Assembly: GCF_001553605.1 (NCBI RefSeq)
Contig: NZ_CP014229.1
Coordinates: 165,001 to 229,000 of the forward strand
Source: Desulfovibrio fairfieldensis
GTDB taxonomy: Bacteria > Desulfobacterota > Desulfovibrionia > Desulfovibrionales > Desulfovibrionaceae
DNA: 64,000 nucleotides
Reading direction: 5' to 3'
Shown here piece after piece: positions 53,442 to 62,674 of this stretch. Made by a program: the position numbers and the translations under genes. The stretch's first letter is position 1. The number at the start of each line of letters is the position of its first letter. Below the pieces are notes generated by a model. It did no database searches. It was not told where the DNA came from and worked only from the letters and a program-made list of their open reading frames with translations.

Positions 53442-55292
53442 ATGAGCAACGATCCGCTGTTGCGCGGCGCCCGTGGGGAGCGCCATCTGTTATTGGGCAA
53501 TGAAGCTATCGTGCGCGGCGCTCTGGAAGCGGGCGTGCACATGGTTTCCTGTTATCCGGGCACGCCGTCCTCGGAAGTGGCCGACACCTTCCTCCGCTTG
53601 GGCGGTGAGGGCCGCTACCGGCTGGAATACTCCATTAACGAGAAGGTCGCCATGGAAGTGGCCGCCGGCGGTGCCCTGGGCGGCGCCATGAGCCTGGTGG
53701 CCATGAAGCATGTGGGCCTCAACGTGGCCGCCGATCCCCTGTTTACCTCGGCCTATATCGGCCTGCCCGGCGGTCTGGTGGTGCTCACGGCCGACGACCC
53801 CGGCTGCCATTCCAGCCAGAACGAGCAGGACAACCGCCATTACGCCCGTTTCGCCTCTCTGCCCTGTTTTGAGCCCGTTTCGGCTCAGGAAGCCAAGGAA
53901 ATGACCCGCGAGGCCTTTCGTCTGGCCCGCGAACTGCAACAGCCGGTCATGCTGCGCACCACCACCAGGGTCAGCCATATGCGCGGGCCCGTGGATTTTG
54001 ACGATCTGCCCGCGCCCCAGCCCAAGGTGGCCTTCAAGCGCGAGCCGGGACGCTTTGTGCCGGTGCCCGCCGTGGCCTGCCGCCGTCATCTGGCTCTGGA
54101 CGCCAACCTGGAAAAGGCCCGCCAGATCGCCGAGGGCAGCCGCTTCAACGTGGAGCGCGAACCCGCCGGACAGACCCGCCTAGGGATCATCGCCAGCGGC
54201 GTGGCCCGCAATTACCTGGCCGACGCCTTGGCCAGCGGCGGTTGGGAAGACCGCGTGCGCGTGCTGGAACTGGGCATGACCTGGCCCCTGCCCAGCGAAA
54301 TGATCGTCGCGTTCCTCCAGAAATGCGACCGGGTGCTGGTGCTGGAGGAAGGCGCGGACCTGCTGGAACAGGACGTGCGCGCCCTGGCCCAGCGGCGCGG
54401 CCTGAACGTGCGCATTGAGGGCAAGAATGAAAATCTGACCGGCCAGGGGGAATATTCCACCACCCTGGTGCTGCGTCGCCTGTCCGCCTGGCTGGACTGC
54501 CCTTGTCCGGCCAAGCCCGCGCGTCCCGTGGAGGCGCAGTTGCCGGGCCGTCCGCCCAACCTCTGCCCCGGCTGTTCGCACCGCGCCGTGTACTATGCCG
54601 TGCGTCAGGTATTCGGGGACGAAGCCATCTATTCCAGCGACATCGGCTGCTACACGTTGGGCCTGCTGCCGCCCCTGCGCACTGCGGACTTCCTGGTCTG
54701 CATGGGCTCGTCCATTTCGGCGGGCAGCGGCTTTGCGCGGGCTTCGGGCAAGCCGGTGGTGGGTTTCATCGGCGACTCCACCTTTTTCCACTCCGGCATG
54801 ACCGGTCTGGCGAATGCGGTCTTCAACCACCACGATCTGCTGTTGGTCGTTCTGGACAACGGCACCACGGCTATGACCGGCCATCAGCCCAATCCCGGCA
54901 TGTTGCAGGAAATGCTCGGCGACATGAGCGTGCATATGGATATGGAAGCCGTGGTGCGCGGCCTGGGCGTGACCGAATGCGTCAAGGTAAAGGCCTTCAA
55001 TCTCAAGGCCGTGACCAAGGCCCTGGAGGAAATGAAGGGCAAGTCCGGGGTGCGGGTGCTCATCGCCGAGGAGCCGTGCGTGCTCTATGCTCGTCGTCGC
55101 CTCAAGAAAGGGCAGCCCCAGGTGGCCCAGGTGGTGCAGCAGGGCGAGGAAGCCTTGCGCTGCCTGGAGCAGCTGGCCTGTCCGGCCTTTTATCGCCAGG
55201 GCGACAATCTGGCGGTGGATGAAACCCTGTGTTCCGGCTGCATGATCTGCCTGCAGATCGCTCCCACGGCCTTTAAAGCCAAAAAGCGCTGA
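53442..55292 (+). CDS. iorA: Indolepyruvate ferredoxin oxidoreductase, alpha subunit
   Basis: A 616-residue IorA: the N-terminal pyrimidine-binding part with VSCYPGTPSSEVADTF near 30, and the TPP-binding domain with FIGDSTFFHSGMTGLANAV near 445 and VLDNGTTAMTGHQPNPG near 475. With IorB it oxidises aryl pyruvates to aryl-acetyl-CoA, reducing ferredoxin. The C-terminal ferredoxin domain is unusual: it keeps only RCLEQLACPAF and LCSGCMICLQIAP, so several usual cluster cysteines are missing. GGAGGAAGC before ATG 53442 fixes the start. Confidence 0.93.
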   Translation: MSNDPLLRGARGERHLLLGNEAIVRGALEAGVHMVSCYPGTPSSEVADTFLRLGGEGRYRLEYSINEKVAMEVAAGGALGGAMSLVAMKHVGLNVAADPLFTSAYIGLPGGLVVLTADDPGCHSSQNEQDNRHYARFASLPCFEPVSAQEAKEMTREAFRLARELQQPVMLRTTTRVSHMRGPVDFDDLPAPQPKVAFKREPGRFVPVPAVACRRHLALDANLEKARQIAEGSRFNVEREPAGQTRLGIIASGVARNYLADALASGGWEDRVRVLELGMTWPLPSEMIVAFLQKCDRVLVLEEGADLLEQDVRALAQRRGLNVRIEGKNENLTGQGEYSTTLVLRRLSAWLDCPCPAKPARPVEAQLPGRPPNLCPGCSHRAVYYAVRQVFGDEAIYSSDIGCYTLGLLPPLRTADFLVCMGSSISAGSGFARASGKPVVGFIGDSTFFHSGMTGLANAVFNHHDLLLVVLDNGTTAMTGHQPNPGMLQEMLGDMSVHMDMEAVVRGLGVTECVKVKAFNLKAVTKALEEMKGKSGVRVLIAEEPCVLYARRRLKKGQPQVAQVVQQGEEALRCLEQLACPAFYRQGDNLAVDETLCSGCMICLQIAPTAFKAKKR

Positions 55293-55303
55293 GTGGTGAA
55301 ACA

Positions 55304-55909
55304 ATGAAAGCACACGACAAGCAAAAACGGATGCGGATTTATTTCACCGGCGTGGGCGGCCAGGGCACGTTGACGGCGACTACCCTGCTGGCGCGTACGG
55401 CTCTGCAGGCCGGTCTGGACGTGGTGGCCGGGGAAGTGCACGGCATGGCCCAGCGCGGCGGCGTGGTGGAATCCGTGCTGTTGCTGGGCGGCTGGCGTTC
55501 GCCCAAACTGGACTTCGGGGAGGCCGATGTGCTGCTGGGCTTTGAACCTCTGGAAACCCTGCGCGGCCTGCCCTATCTGCGGCCCGGCGGCACGGTGTTT
55601 TCCAGCAGCGATCCCCTGCCGCCGGTCAGCGTCTCCCTGGGACAGGCCAGCTATCCTGACATGGCCTATATTGAGGAACAGACCCGGCTGGTGGCCGGGC
55701 AATGCCGCTTCATTCCCTGCCGCGAGCTGGGACTCCGGGCCGGTTCGGCCCAGAGCGGCAATACCGTGCTGCTGAGCGCGGTCTGCGCCTCCGGCGTGCT
55801 GCCTTTCGGCGTGGACGCCTTGGAAGCGGCCATCAAGAAGTTTCTGCCCGCTAAGCTGCAGGAGTCCAATCTTAAGGCCTTGGAGTTGGGCAAGACGGTT
55901 CTGGCCTAA
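55304..55909 (+). CDS. iorB: Indolepyruvate ferredoxin oxidoreductase, beta subunit
   Basis: A 201-residue gamma-domain protein of the 2-oxoacid:ferredoxin oxidoreductase family. YFTGVGGQGTLTATTLLARTALQAGLDVVAGEVHGMAQRGG near the start is the signature, followed by EADVLLGFEPLETLR. It completes the IorAB pair, 11 bases downstream of iorA, and acts in aromatic amino-acid fermentation or aryl-acid synthesis. Confidence 0.95.
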   Translation: MKAHDKQKRMRIYFTGVGGQGTLTATTLLARTALQAGLDVVAGEVHGMAQRGGVVESVLLLGGWRSPKLDFGEADVLLGFEPLETLRGLPYLRPGGTVFSSSDPLPPVSVSLGQASYPDMAYIEEQTRLVAGQCRFIPCRELGLRAGSAQSGNTVLLSAVCASGVLPFGVDALEAAIKKFLPAKLQESNLKALELGKTVLA

Positions 55910-55952
55910 GTCTGTTGGCACTACGGCCCTTTCGCCCTCTGCCTGCGTCAGA

Positions 55953-56009
55953 AAGACTTTTTATTCCGGTCGAGTACCACAAGAGTACACTCCTTCCATA
56001 AAAAGTCTT
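55953..56009. repeat. Dispersed repeat with 12-bp arms
   Basis: AAGACTTTTTAT and ATAAAAAGTCTT flank CGAGTACCACAAGAGTACAC, the same core as at 8126-8153. Here it forms a perfect hairpin stem after iorB. Confidence 0.75.
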
Positions 56010-56081
56010 CCTTCCTTGGCAGAGAACAAAATTTCTCGTAGTGGCCAACAGACTTTGAAGAATAACAGCCCTGTAAAACAA

Positions 56082-56122
56082 CAGCCCGCCGTGGTGAAAA
56101 CCATCGGCGGGCTGTTTGCTTT
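56082..56122 (+). terminator. Terminator after iorAB
   Basis: CAGCCCGCCG pairs with CGGCGGGCTG, followed by TTTGCTTTT. The 170 bases after it, to the cheZ end, contain only the short palindrome at 56265. Confidence 0.85.
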
Positions 56123-56290
56123 TCAAATGCCGGAATCCGGGACTACTCTGATTGCAAAAAATTTGAGGATAGTTATGCTCTCAATTTTCGGAGGATCGTC
56201 AGAGAAAAACGTGGTTTTTCGCTGAGTTGCGGCGGCTGCACCGCCGCAAGACCCCCTGGGTTTTGTGTGCCTGATTTTTTAAATTAGACA

Positions 56291-56926
56291 CTACATGCCC
56301 AACTGGGCCAGCATATCGTCGATGGCCCCCTGAGAGACGCCTTTCTTGGGACCGTTGAGCGAGGAAACGACCTTGCGGTTCTGGCGGAAATCCTCCACAG
56401 CCTTGCTGGCTTCTTCTTTCAGGGCCTGGGCGTTCTTGGCCGGGTCTTTTTCCGCGCCGTCCATGATCAGGCCGGAAGAGACATAGAGCTCCACCACGCT
56501 GTTTTCAATCTTGTTCAGAGCCGCCACCACCCGTTTGATCCGCTGGCCCGTGATGTCCTGAAAACTCAGGGTGGTCAGCAGGCTGGTGAGATCATCGCCC
56601 AATTGGCTGTTGATCTCGGCAAGGCGGGCCTTCTGGCTTTCCGTGGCCGTGCCTTCCCGCACGGCGGCCAGCAGTTCCGCGCTTTCGGCTTGGAGATCCA
56701 GATGCTTCTCCACGATTTCCATGATGCTCATGGTGGCTGTTTCCGTGGCTTTGAGCACTTCCCCCAACTGGTCCGAAGCCTCGTGGAACAGGGCGTCCGT
56801 TTCGGGCACGGGCGAAACCTGATCGCTGGAAGCCGTGGAAATCTGCTGGTAAATATCCTTCAGTCCCTGGCGCATGTCCGTGCTCAACTGTCTGTACACG
56901 GTCGGCTCATCTGCGTGGTCCGCCAT
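56291..56926 (-). CDS. cheZ: CheZ-type CheY-P phosphatase
   Basis: A 211-residue helical protein. The active-site helix LSFQDITGQRIKRVVAALNKIE near residue 120 contains the conserved Asp/Gln pair (Asp124, Gln128 by eye), and the C-terminal SQGAIDDMLAQLGM is the CheY-binding helix. It removes phosphate from CheY-P to reset chemotaxis. No other che genes are adjacent. GGAAAGGGGAACGGG precedes the start. Confidence 0.92.
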   Translation of the reverse strand: MADHADEPTVYRQLSTDMRQGLKDIYQQISTASSDQVSPVPETDALFHEASDQLGEVLKATETATMSIMEIVEKHLDLQAESAELLAAVREGTATESQKARLAEINSQLGDDLTSLLTTLSFQDITGQRIKRVVAALNKIENSVVELYVSSGLIMDGAEKDPAKNAQALKEEASKAVEDFRQNRKVVSSLNGPKKGVSQGAIDDMLAQLGM

Positions 56927-57038
56927 CCCGTTCCCCTTTCCGGCCCTGCCGAAAGGTTAGAGTGTTGCGAGTAGGGGGCCGGGCCCCTCAGAGTATGTAC
57001 CACTTGTCATGACAAGGGGTTGGCTGCAAACCCTTGCC

Positions 57039-57118
57039 GGAGCGGTTCACACATTTCATGCCTGAGCCGCTCTCTGCCGTGAAACGTTTTGCCGCCGGGA
57101 CAGGCCCGGCGGCAAAAC
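57039..57118. terminator. Palindrome copy and cpoB terminator hairpin
   Basis: GAGCGGTTCA with TGAGCCGCTC (57040-57072) is a diverged dispersed palindrome. GTTTTGCCGCCGGG and CCCGGCGGCAAAAC (57086-57118) form a perfect 14-bp stem that should end the cpoB transcript. Confidence 0.75.
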
Positions 57119-57141
57119 ACGCTCCGGACGAAAATGACCGC

Positions 57142-58128
57142 TTACTTGTTGGTCTTCAAAAAGCTCTTGGCGCGGGCGGCTTCCGGTGAATTGGGGAACT
57201 TCTTGATCAGTTCCTGCATCCGGGCTTTGGCCGCGGCCCCCTGGTTGATTTTGCTGAAGCTGATGCCCTGCTTCAGATAGGCGCCGGGCGTGCGCGTGGA
57301 CTTGGGATATTTTTTGATCACCGTATCATAGGCCAAGGCCGCGTCCGCGAACTGATTGCGCTGGAAGTAGCACTCCGCCAGGTAGTACTGGGCTTCCGGG
57401 GCCAGGTTGTGGTCCTTGTAATTTTTCAGAAAGTCCGTGAAGGAGCGCTGGGCTTCCTCGTACTTGCGGGCGTTGAAGGCATTGACGCCCGCGTCGAAGA
57501 GGGCCAGGGAAATGTCCTTCTGCGGGGCCTGCACCACGGGCTGGGGCGAGGGCTGGCCCCAGGTGCTGGCGTTAGGAGCCTGGGCGGGCTGGGCCGCCTG
57601 CTGGCCCTGATAGGGCTGTGTGCCTGCGGGCACGGCCGCCGTGTAGCCGGGACTGCCCGCGGGCATGCCGCCCTGGGCCGGTTGGCCGTAGGTTGCTTCG
57701 GGCTGGCCGTACGACGGCGTGTTCGCGGTCCCGGTCATGGGCACGGCCGGAGTCGTCGGCGCAGCCGCCGACACGGGCGTGGACGGCAGGGGATCGCCCA
57801 GATTGAGATTCAGGGCCATGCTGCTCTCCACCTGGCGCAGGGCCGCATCATGGCGATTGACGCGCTCCACCAGGGCGCGCGCGCCGCCCACATTCTGCAG
57901 ATCATCCATCTGGCCCTTGAGGGTGTTCAACTCCTGCCGCATGGCCTGGAGCTGGTTCCAGGCGTCGGCCTGGGCGGGCTGCAATTGTCTGAGCTGCATG
58001 TCGTGCTGCTGCACCTGCTGTTCCAGATTCAGGGTGCTGCCGCCGCCGGAGCCGCTCTGCACGCAGGCGCCCAGCAACAGACTGGCGCAGCCCAGGAGCA
58101 GGAGATGGGAAGAACGGGATCTGTTCAT
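57142..58128 (-). CDS. cpoB: CpoB/YbgF-like Tol-Pal-associated lipoprotein
   Basis: A 328-residue lipoprotein: lipobox LLGAC with Cys22, a coiled-coil part (LEQQVQQHDMQLRQLQP to about 110), a long Pro/Gln/Ala-rich linker (115-200), and a C-terminal TPR domain (LFDAGVNAFNARKYEEAQRSFTDFLKNYKDH, APEAQYYLAECYFQRNQFADAALAYDTVIKKYPKS). This is the YbgF plan. It coordinates outer-membrane constriction with peptidoglycan synthesis. tol and pal genes are not in the window. Confidence 0.88.
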   Translation of the reverse strand: MNRSRSSHLLLLGCASLLLGACVQSGSGGGSTLNLEQQVQQHDMQLRQLQPAQADAWNQLQAMRQELNTLKGQMDDLQNVGGARALVERVNRHDAALRQVESSMALNLNLGDPLPSTPVSAAAPTTPAVPMTGTANTPSYGQPEATYGQPAQGGMPAGSPGYTAAVPAGTQPYQGQQAAQPAQAPNASTWGQPSPQPVVQAPQKDISLALFDAGVNAFNARKYEEAQRSFTDFLKNYKDHNLAPEAQYYLAECYFQRNQFADAALAYDTVIKKYPKSTRTPGAYLKQGISFSKINQGAAAKARMQELIKKFPNSPEAARAKSFLKTNK

Positions 58129-58140
58129 GATAGCCTCGTT

Positions 58141-58347
58141 TCAGCGTTGAATTTTTCCACAGGCCTTGGTGCGGCCCGTAAATATGTAGATGATGCCGCC
58201 CAGTACCGGCAGAAAGACCACCAGCACCAGCCAGAGCGCACGTTGCTGGGGCGTCTCGAACTCATGACTCCAGATGTGCCAGATGCTCCAGAAGCTGGGA
58301 AGCATGGGAATCAAGGCTACCAGCGGATGCCACCAGGCAAAGGTCAT
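58141..58347 (-). CDS. PLDc_N-domain small membrane protein
   Basis: A 68-residue protein with two hydrophobic segments ([21 protein letters not shown] and [23 protein letters not shown]). The pattern [18 protein letters not shown] is the PLDc_N domain found at the front of cardiolipin synthases, here free-standing. GGGGAGAAAAGC precedes the ATG, which overlaps the end of lspA by four bases. Confidence 0.85.
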   Translation of the reverse strand: MTFAWWHPLVALIPMLPSFWSIWHIWSHEFETPQQRALWLVLVVFLPVLGGIIYIFTGRTKACGKIQR

Positions 58348-58874
58348 GCTTTTCTCCCCGTGCCGGACGTGTCGCGGTCGGACGCGCCGTCCCGCGCGTT
58401 TTCCGGCGATTTGCGCCAGATGACCAGACAGGCCAGAAAGGCGCCGATACAGATGGCCATATCCGCCACATTGAAGGCGGGCCAGTGCCAGTCGCCCCAG
58501 TAGAAATCCAGAAAATCCACCACGGCCCGGAAGCGCAGGCGGTCCGCCAGGTTGCCCAGAGCACCGCCCAGCACCAGGCCCAGCCCGGCGAAGAGCCAGG
58601 GTTGATGGTGTGAGCCGCGCACCAGGGCGATGATGGCCCAGGCCGCCACCACGGTGGCCGCCAGAAAGAGCCAGAACTGCCATTCAATGTCCGAGCGGTT
58701 CAGAAAACCGAAGGCCGCGCCCCGGTTGCGGATGTTGATCAGGTCGAAGAAACCGGGGATCACCACCACGGGCCGGTGCTCGGGAATGGCGGTCATGACC
58801 CACCATTTGCTGAGCTGGTCCAGCACAAAGGCCAGCGCGGCCAGGCCGCCCAAAATCAGATAGCGCCGTCTCAT
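58344..58874 (-). CDS. lspA: Lipoprotein signal peptidase
   Basis: A 176-residue aspartic protease of the inner membrane with four spans. [11 protein letters not shown] near residue 17, the first catalytic Asp in [23 protein letters not shown] and the second in [11 protein letters not shown] are intact. It cleaves prolipoproteins such as the CpoB and BON lipoproteins here. ATG 58874 overlaps the ileS stop (ATGA). The ileS-lspA order is widespread. Confidence 0.96.
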   Translation of the reverse strand: MRRRYLILGGLAALAFVLDQLSKWWVMTAIPEHRPVVVIPGFFDLINIRNRGAAFGFLNRSDIEWQFWLFLAATVVAAWAIIALVRGSHHQPWLFAGLGLVLGGALGNLADRLRFRAVVDFLDFYWGDWHWPAFNVADMAICIGAFLACLVIWRKSPENARDGASDRDTSGTGRKA

Positions 58875-61714
58875 TCGGCCGCGCGTCCTTCCCGCTCCCC
58901 GAGGGGAAGGTTTTTGAGCACCGCCGCGCAACGCGGGCAGAGCGTGGGATGGGCCGGGTCCGTGCCCAGTTCCGTGCTGTAAATCCAGCAGCGCTCGCAC
59001 TTTTCGCCGTGGGCCTTTTCCACGCCGATGGCCAGGCCGGACACTTCGCTGTCACTGTAGGCATCTTTCGGAGCCTCGGCCAGGGGGGCCAGTTCCAACT
59101 GGGAGACGATGCAGACCGCGCGCAGGTCCGTGTTCAGGCTTTCCAGGCGCTCGCGCAACTCGTCGGCCAGGTAGAGCGTGACCCGCGTATCCAGGGAATG
59201 GCCCACCACGCCGTCGCGGCGCAGGGGTTCAATGGCCCTGGTCACCGCGCCGCGCACGGCCAGCAGCACGTTCCAGTCGTCGCGCCGGCCTTCGGGCAGC
59301 AGAAATTCCTCGCCGGACACGGCCTGCAGGGCGAAGACCGTGGGCTCGGGCCCGCGCAGGTCCGCCGGAAGGTGGCTGAAGATTTCCTCGGCTGTGAAGG
59401 AGAGCACCGGGGCCATGTCGCGCAGCAGCAGACGCAGAATGTGCCACAGGACCGTCTGGGCCGAGCGGCGTTCCCGGCTGGTCGCGCCCGAGGCGTAGAG
59501 GCGGTCCTTGAGGATATCCAGATAGACGGAGGAGAGATCCGTGACGCAGTAATTGTGCAGGCTGTGGTAGACCTTGTGGAATTCAAAGTCCGTGTAGGCC
59601 TGCTGTACGCGTTCGTGCATGCGTGCGGCCACGTCCAGGGCAAAGCGGTCCAGGGGCAGCAATTGCTCCAGGGGCAGCAGGTCCGCTTGGTTCAGGCCGT
59701 CGATGTTGCCCAGGATGAAACGGCAGGTGTTGCGGATGCGGCGGTAGGCGTCCACCAGACGGCCCAGGATCTGGTCCGAAATGCGGATGTCTTCGCGGTA
59801 TTCCACCGAGGAAACCCAGAGGCGCACGATCTCGGCCCCGAACTTCTCGATGAGTTCCTGCGGGGCGATGACATTGCCGATGGATTTGGACATCTTGCGG
59901 CCTTCGCCGTCCACCACGTAGCCGTGGGTCAGCACCGAGCGGTAGGGGGGCCGCCCGCGCGTGCCCTCGGACACCAGCAGAGAGCTGTGGAACCAGCCGC
60001 GATGCTGGTCCGAGCCTTCCAGGTAGAGGTCCGCCGGGTAGGAGAGCTCTGGCCGCGCTTCCAGCACGGCCGCGAAGCTGGTGCCGGAGTCGAACCAGAC
60101 GTCCAGAATGTCGCTTTCTTTTGTCCAGTGGCTGCCGCCGCAGTGCGGGCACTTCAGGCCGTCGGGCACAATCTCGCTCAGGTCCGCCTCGTACCAGTAG
60201 TCGCAGCCCGTGGGGTGCTTGGCGAAGCGGTCGCTGATGTCGCGCATCCAGGCGGGATCGTTCCAGGCCTCGCCGCAGTCCTCGCAACGCAGGGCCAGGA
60301 TCGGCACGCCCCACTGGCGCTGGCGCGAAATGCACCAGTCCGGCCGGGATTCGATCATATTGTAGATGCGGTCACGGCCCCAGGCCGGAATCCACTGCAC
60401 GTCCTTGTCGATGCTCTCCAGAGCCCGCTTGCGCAGGTCGTTTTTCTCCATGCTGATGAACCACTGGGTGGTGGCCCGGAAGATTACCGGATTTTTACAG
60501 CGCCAGCAGTGCGGATAGGAGTGCTGAATCTTGCCTTCCTGGAGCAGCGCGCCCTTTTCCTTGAGCTTTTCAATGACCTTGGGGTTGGCTTCGGTGACTG
60601 TGAGCCCGGCGAAAAATTCCACTGTGGGCAGAAAACGGCCCGCGTCGTCCAGGGGAGAATAAATGTCCAGGCCGTACTTGAGGCCCACTTCGTAGTCCTC
60701 ACGGCCGTGGCCCGGCGCGGTATGCACGCAGCCGGTACCCGTGTCCAGGGTCACGTGCAGGCCCAGGGTCAGGGGCGAGGGGCGGTCGTAGAAGGGATGG
60801 CGGGCCACCAGGCCTTCGAGCTGCGCGCCCGTGGCCCGGCCCAGAATTTTGGGATCGTTCCAGCCGAACAGGGCGGCGCAGGGCGCGAGGCGTTCCTCGG
60901 CCAGCAGATACTGGCTGCCCCCGGCCTCCACCAGCACGTAAGTGAATTCCGGATGCAGGCAGACGGCCATATTGTCCGGCAGGGTCCAGGGCGTGGTGGT
61001 CCAGATGACCACATAGGCGCGGGAAGGATCAGCCTGCGGGAAGACCTTGCTCAGCCCCGCGTCGGGCAGGGGAAAACGCACGTAGATGGAGGGGGAAGTG
61101 TGGTCGTAGTATTCCACCTCGGCTTCGGCCAGAGCCGTATGGCAGGAGCAGCACCAGTAGATGGGCTTCTTGGCGCGGATCACGCTGCCCTTTTCCACAA
61201 AATCGGCCAGTTCGCGCGCCGTGGTGGCCTCATAGGCGGGCTTCATGCTCATATAGGGATCGTCCCAGTCCCCGAGCACGCCCAGCCGCTTGAATTCCTT
61301 GCGCTGCACGTCGATCCACTTGGCCGCGTAGTCGCGGCAGAGCTTGCGCACCACATGGGCGGGCAGGGTCTTTTTCTTTTCCTTGAGTTCCTGCTCCACC
61401 TTGTGCTCGATGGGCAGGCCGTGGCAATCCCAGCCCGGCACATAGCGGGAGGCGTAGCCCTGCATGTTGCGGGATTTGACCACAATGTCCTTGAGAATCT
61501 TGTTCAGCGCCGTGCCCATGTGAATGTGCCCGTTGGCATAGGGCGGCCCGTCGTGCAGCACATAGGCGCCACGGCTGCCCGAAGCCTCGACCATGGCTTC
61601 GCGGGCGTTGATCTGGTCCCACTTCTTGAGGGTTTCCGGCTCGCGCTGGGCCAGATTGGCCTTCATGGGAAAGGCGGTTTGCGGAAGATTCAGGGTTTTT
61701 TTGTAGTCACTCAT
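58871..61714 (-). CDS. ileS: Isoleucyl-tRNA synthetase
   Basis: A 947-residue class I synthetase. The HIGH motif appears as [14 protein letters not shown] near residue 60 and the KMSKS motif as [10 protein letters not shown] near 600. The editing domain ([17 protein letters not shown]) and the C-terminal zinc finger (CERCWIYS...CPRCAAVL) are present. Start ATG 61714 gives [21 protein letters not shown], the usual beginning. Confidence 0.98.
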   Translation of the reverse strand: MSDYKKTLNLPQTAFPMKANLAQREPETLKKWDQINAREAMVEASGSRGAYVLHDGPPYANGHIHMGTALNKILKDIVVKSRNMQGYASRYVPGWDCHGLPIEHKVEQELKEKKKTLPAHVVRKLCRDYAAKWIDVQRKEFKRLGVLGDWDDPYMSMKPAYEATTARELADFVEKGSVIRAKKPIYWCCSCHTALAEAEVEYYDHTSPSIYVRFPLPDAGLSKVFPQADPSRAYVVIWTTTPWTLPDNMAVCLHPEFTYVLVEAGGSQYLLAEERLAPCAALFGWNDPKILGRATGAQLEGLVARHPFYDRPSPLTLGLHVTLDTGTGCVHTAPGHGREDYEVGLKYGLDIYSPLDDAGRFLPTVEFFAGLTVTEANPKVIEKLKEKGALLQEGKIQHSYPHCWRCKNPVIFRATTQWFISMEKNDLRKRALESIDKDVQWIPAWGRDRIYNMIESRPDWCISRQRQWGVPILALRCEDCGEAWNDPAWMRDISDRFAKHPTGCDYWYEADLSEIVPDGLKCPHCGGSHWTKESDILDVWFDSGTSFAAVLEARPELSYPADLYLEGSDQHRGWFHSSLLVSEGTRGRPPYRSVLTHGYVVDGEGRKMSKSIGNVIAPQELIEKFGAEIVRLWVSSVEYREDIRISDQILGRLVDAYRRIRNTCRFILGNIDGLNQADLLPLEQLLPLDRFALDVAARMHERVQQAYTDFEFHKVYHSLHNYCVTDLSSVYLDILKDRLYASGATSRERRSAQTVLWHILRLLLRDMAPVLSFTAEEIFSHLPADLRGPEPTVFALQAVSGEEFLLPEGRRDDWNVLLAVRGAVTRAIEPLRRDGVVGHSLDTRVTLYLADELRERLESLNTDLRAVCIVSQLELAPLAEAPKDAYSDSEVSGLAIGVEKAHGEKCERCWIYSTELGTDPAHPTLCPRCAAVLKNLPLGEREGRAAE

Positions 61715-61807
61715 GCTGGCTCCCAGCGGCTGTGCCCGGCCCGAGGGCAGAAGAGGATGCGGGCGAAAGAAAAATCGCTCTAGTGTGGGCAAAGAGCGCC
61801 CTAAAGT

Positions 61808-61837
61808 CAAGAAGGCCGCTTTTCTGCGGCCTTCTTG
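61808..61837 (-). terminator. Hairpin upstream of ileS
   Basis: CAAGAAGGCCGC and GCGGCCTTCTTG form a perfect 12-bp stem. It could stop transcription from hypC toward ileS or act as a leader structure of ileS; no T-box motif is seen. Confidence 0.65.
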
Positions 61838-61878
61838 GGCGTGGACTTGTCGGCATACATTGCGCGGAGAGGCGGTCT

Positions 61879-61907
61879 CGGAGCAATTTCACTTTGAAAT
61901 TACTCCG
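61879..61907. repeat. Dispersed palindrome copy
   Basis: CGGAGCAATTTCA, a CTT loop and TGAAATTACTCCG, paired except one G-T. It closely matches the type copy at 2497. The rest of 61715-62039 holds no gene. Confidence 0.85.
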
Positions 61908-62039
61908 GCGGCTGCGAGAGCTGACGTCAGCCACGAGCGTCAGCCGTTGGCGGCTATGCCGCCTTACGGATGACGACAGCAGAGATAGGCTGAAGGCAGC
62001 GCCAACGTTGAGAATGATAATTCCCAACGTTAATCCGGG

Positions 62040-62291
62040 CTAGAACGGGGCCGGCGTGCCCTCCATGGCTTCGGCCAGCTCACGCAGGGCCGCGAGACTG
62101 TCCTGGGCCTCCTGGGGCGTCATGGTATGCAGGGCGAACCCGGCGTGGAGAATGACATAATCGCCGATCTGCGGCGGTTCAGGCAAAAGCATGACGGAAG
62201 CGGTCAGAAAGGTCTGGCTTTCGCCCACGCGCACGCGGGCCATGCCTTCTTCCTGAAGTTCCACAATCTGGGCGGGAATGGCTAGACACAT
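62040..62291 (-). CDS. hypC: HypC/HupF-family hydrogenase maturation chaperone
   Basis: An 83-residue protein starting MCLAIPAQIVELQEE. The N-terminal Met-Cys is required to pass the Fe(CN)2CO unit to the hydrogenase large subunit. GDYVILHAGFALHTMTPQEAQDSLAALREL is the conserved second half. No other hyp genes are adjacent. GAGGTCCCCGCC precedes ATG 62291. Confidence 0.95.
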   Translation of the reverse strand: MCLAIPAQIVELQEEGMARVRVGESQTFLTASVMLLPEPPQIGDYVILHAGFALHTMTPQEAQDSLAALRELAEAMEGTPAPF

Positions 62292-62469
62292 GGCGGGGAC
62301 CTCACTGCACTGAAGAATAAGCATTCATGGCGTAACGGCAAGACGCGTCGGGCGCGCCGCCGGAAAGATGTCGGGCCGGGAGAAATATCAGCATAGCAGG
62401 GGAGCAATGGCGAAGCAAGGGCGGCGAACCTCAGCGGGACAGGCGCGCCCGCGAGGCACGCGCGGCATG

Positions 62470-62499
62470 AAAAAAGGCGGGGCCTTGCGGCCCCGCCTT
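62470..62499 (-). terminator. Terminator after nhcD
   Basis: On the minus strand AAGGCGGGGCC and GGCCCCGCCTT form a perfect 11-bp stem with a four-base loop, followed by a run of T. Confidence 0.93.
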
Positions 62500-62511
62500 G
62501 CTTGCGCCCTG

Positions 62512-62658
62512 CTACTTGGGACTGTTGTTGCCTTTCTTCTTGTCCGGGAAGAGCACGAAGTTCCAGTACAGCACGTAGAGAGGCAGCACGACGAACATCA
62601 TGACGTAAGCCCAACTCTTGGTGTACAGGAAGTAGTCATAAAAGGTATGGAATTCCAT
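62512..62658 (-). CDS. nhcD: NhcD/HmcD-like small membrane subunit
   Basis: A 48-residue protein beginning MEFHTFYDYFLYTKSW, with one transmembrane segment (YVMMFVVLPLYVLYWNFVLF) and a Lys-rich end (PDKKKGNNSPK). It matches the small single-span subunit of the Hmc and Nhc membrane redox complexes in size, topology and position directly after the NrfD-like gene. A strong terminator follows, so hmcE/hmcF-type genes are not in this operon, which favours the Nhc type. Confidence 0.85.
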   Translation of the reverse strand: MEFHTFYDYFLYTKSWAYVMMFVVLPLYVLYWNFVLFPDKKKGNNSPK

Positions 62659-62674
62659 GGTCTTCTCCTTGTGT

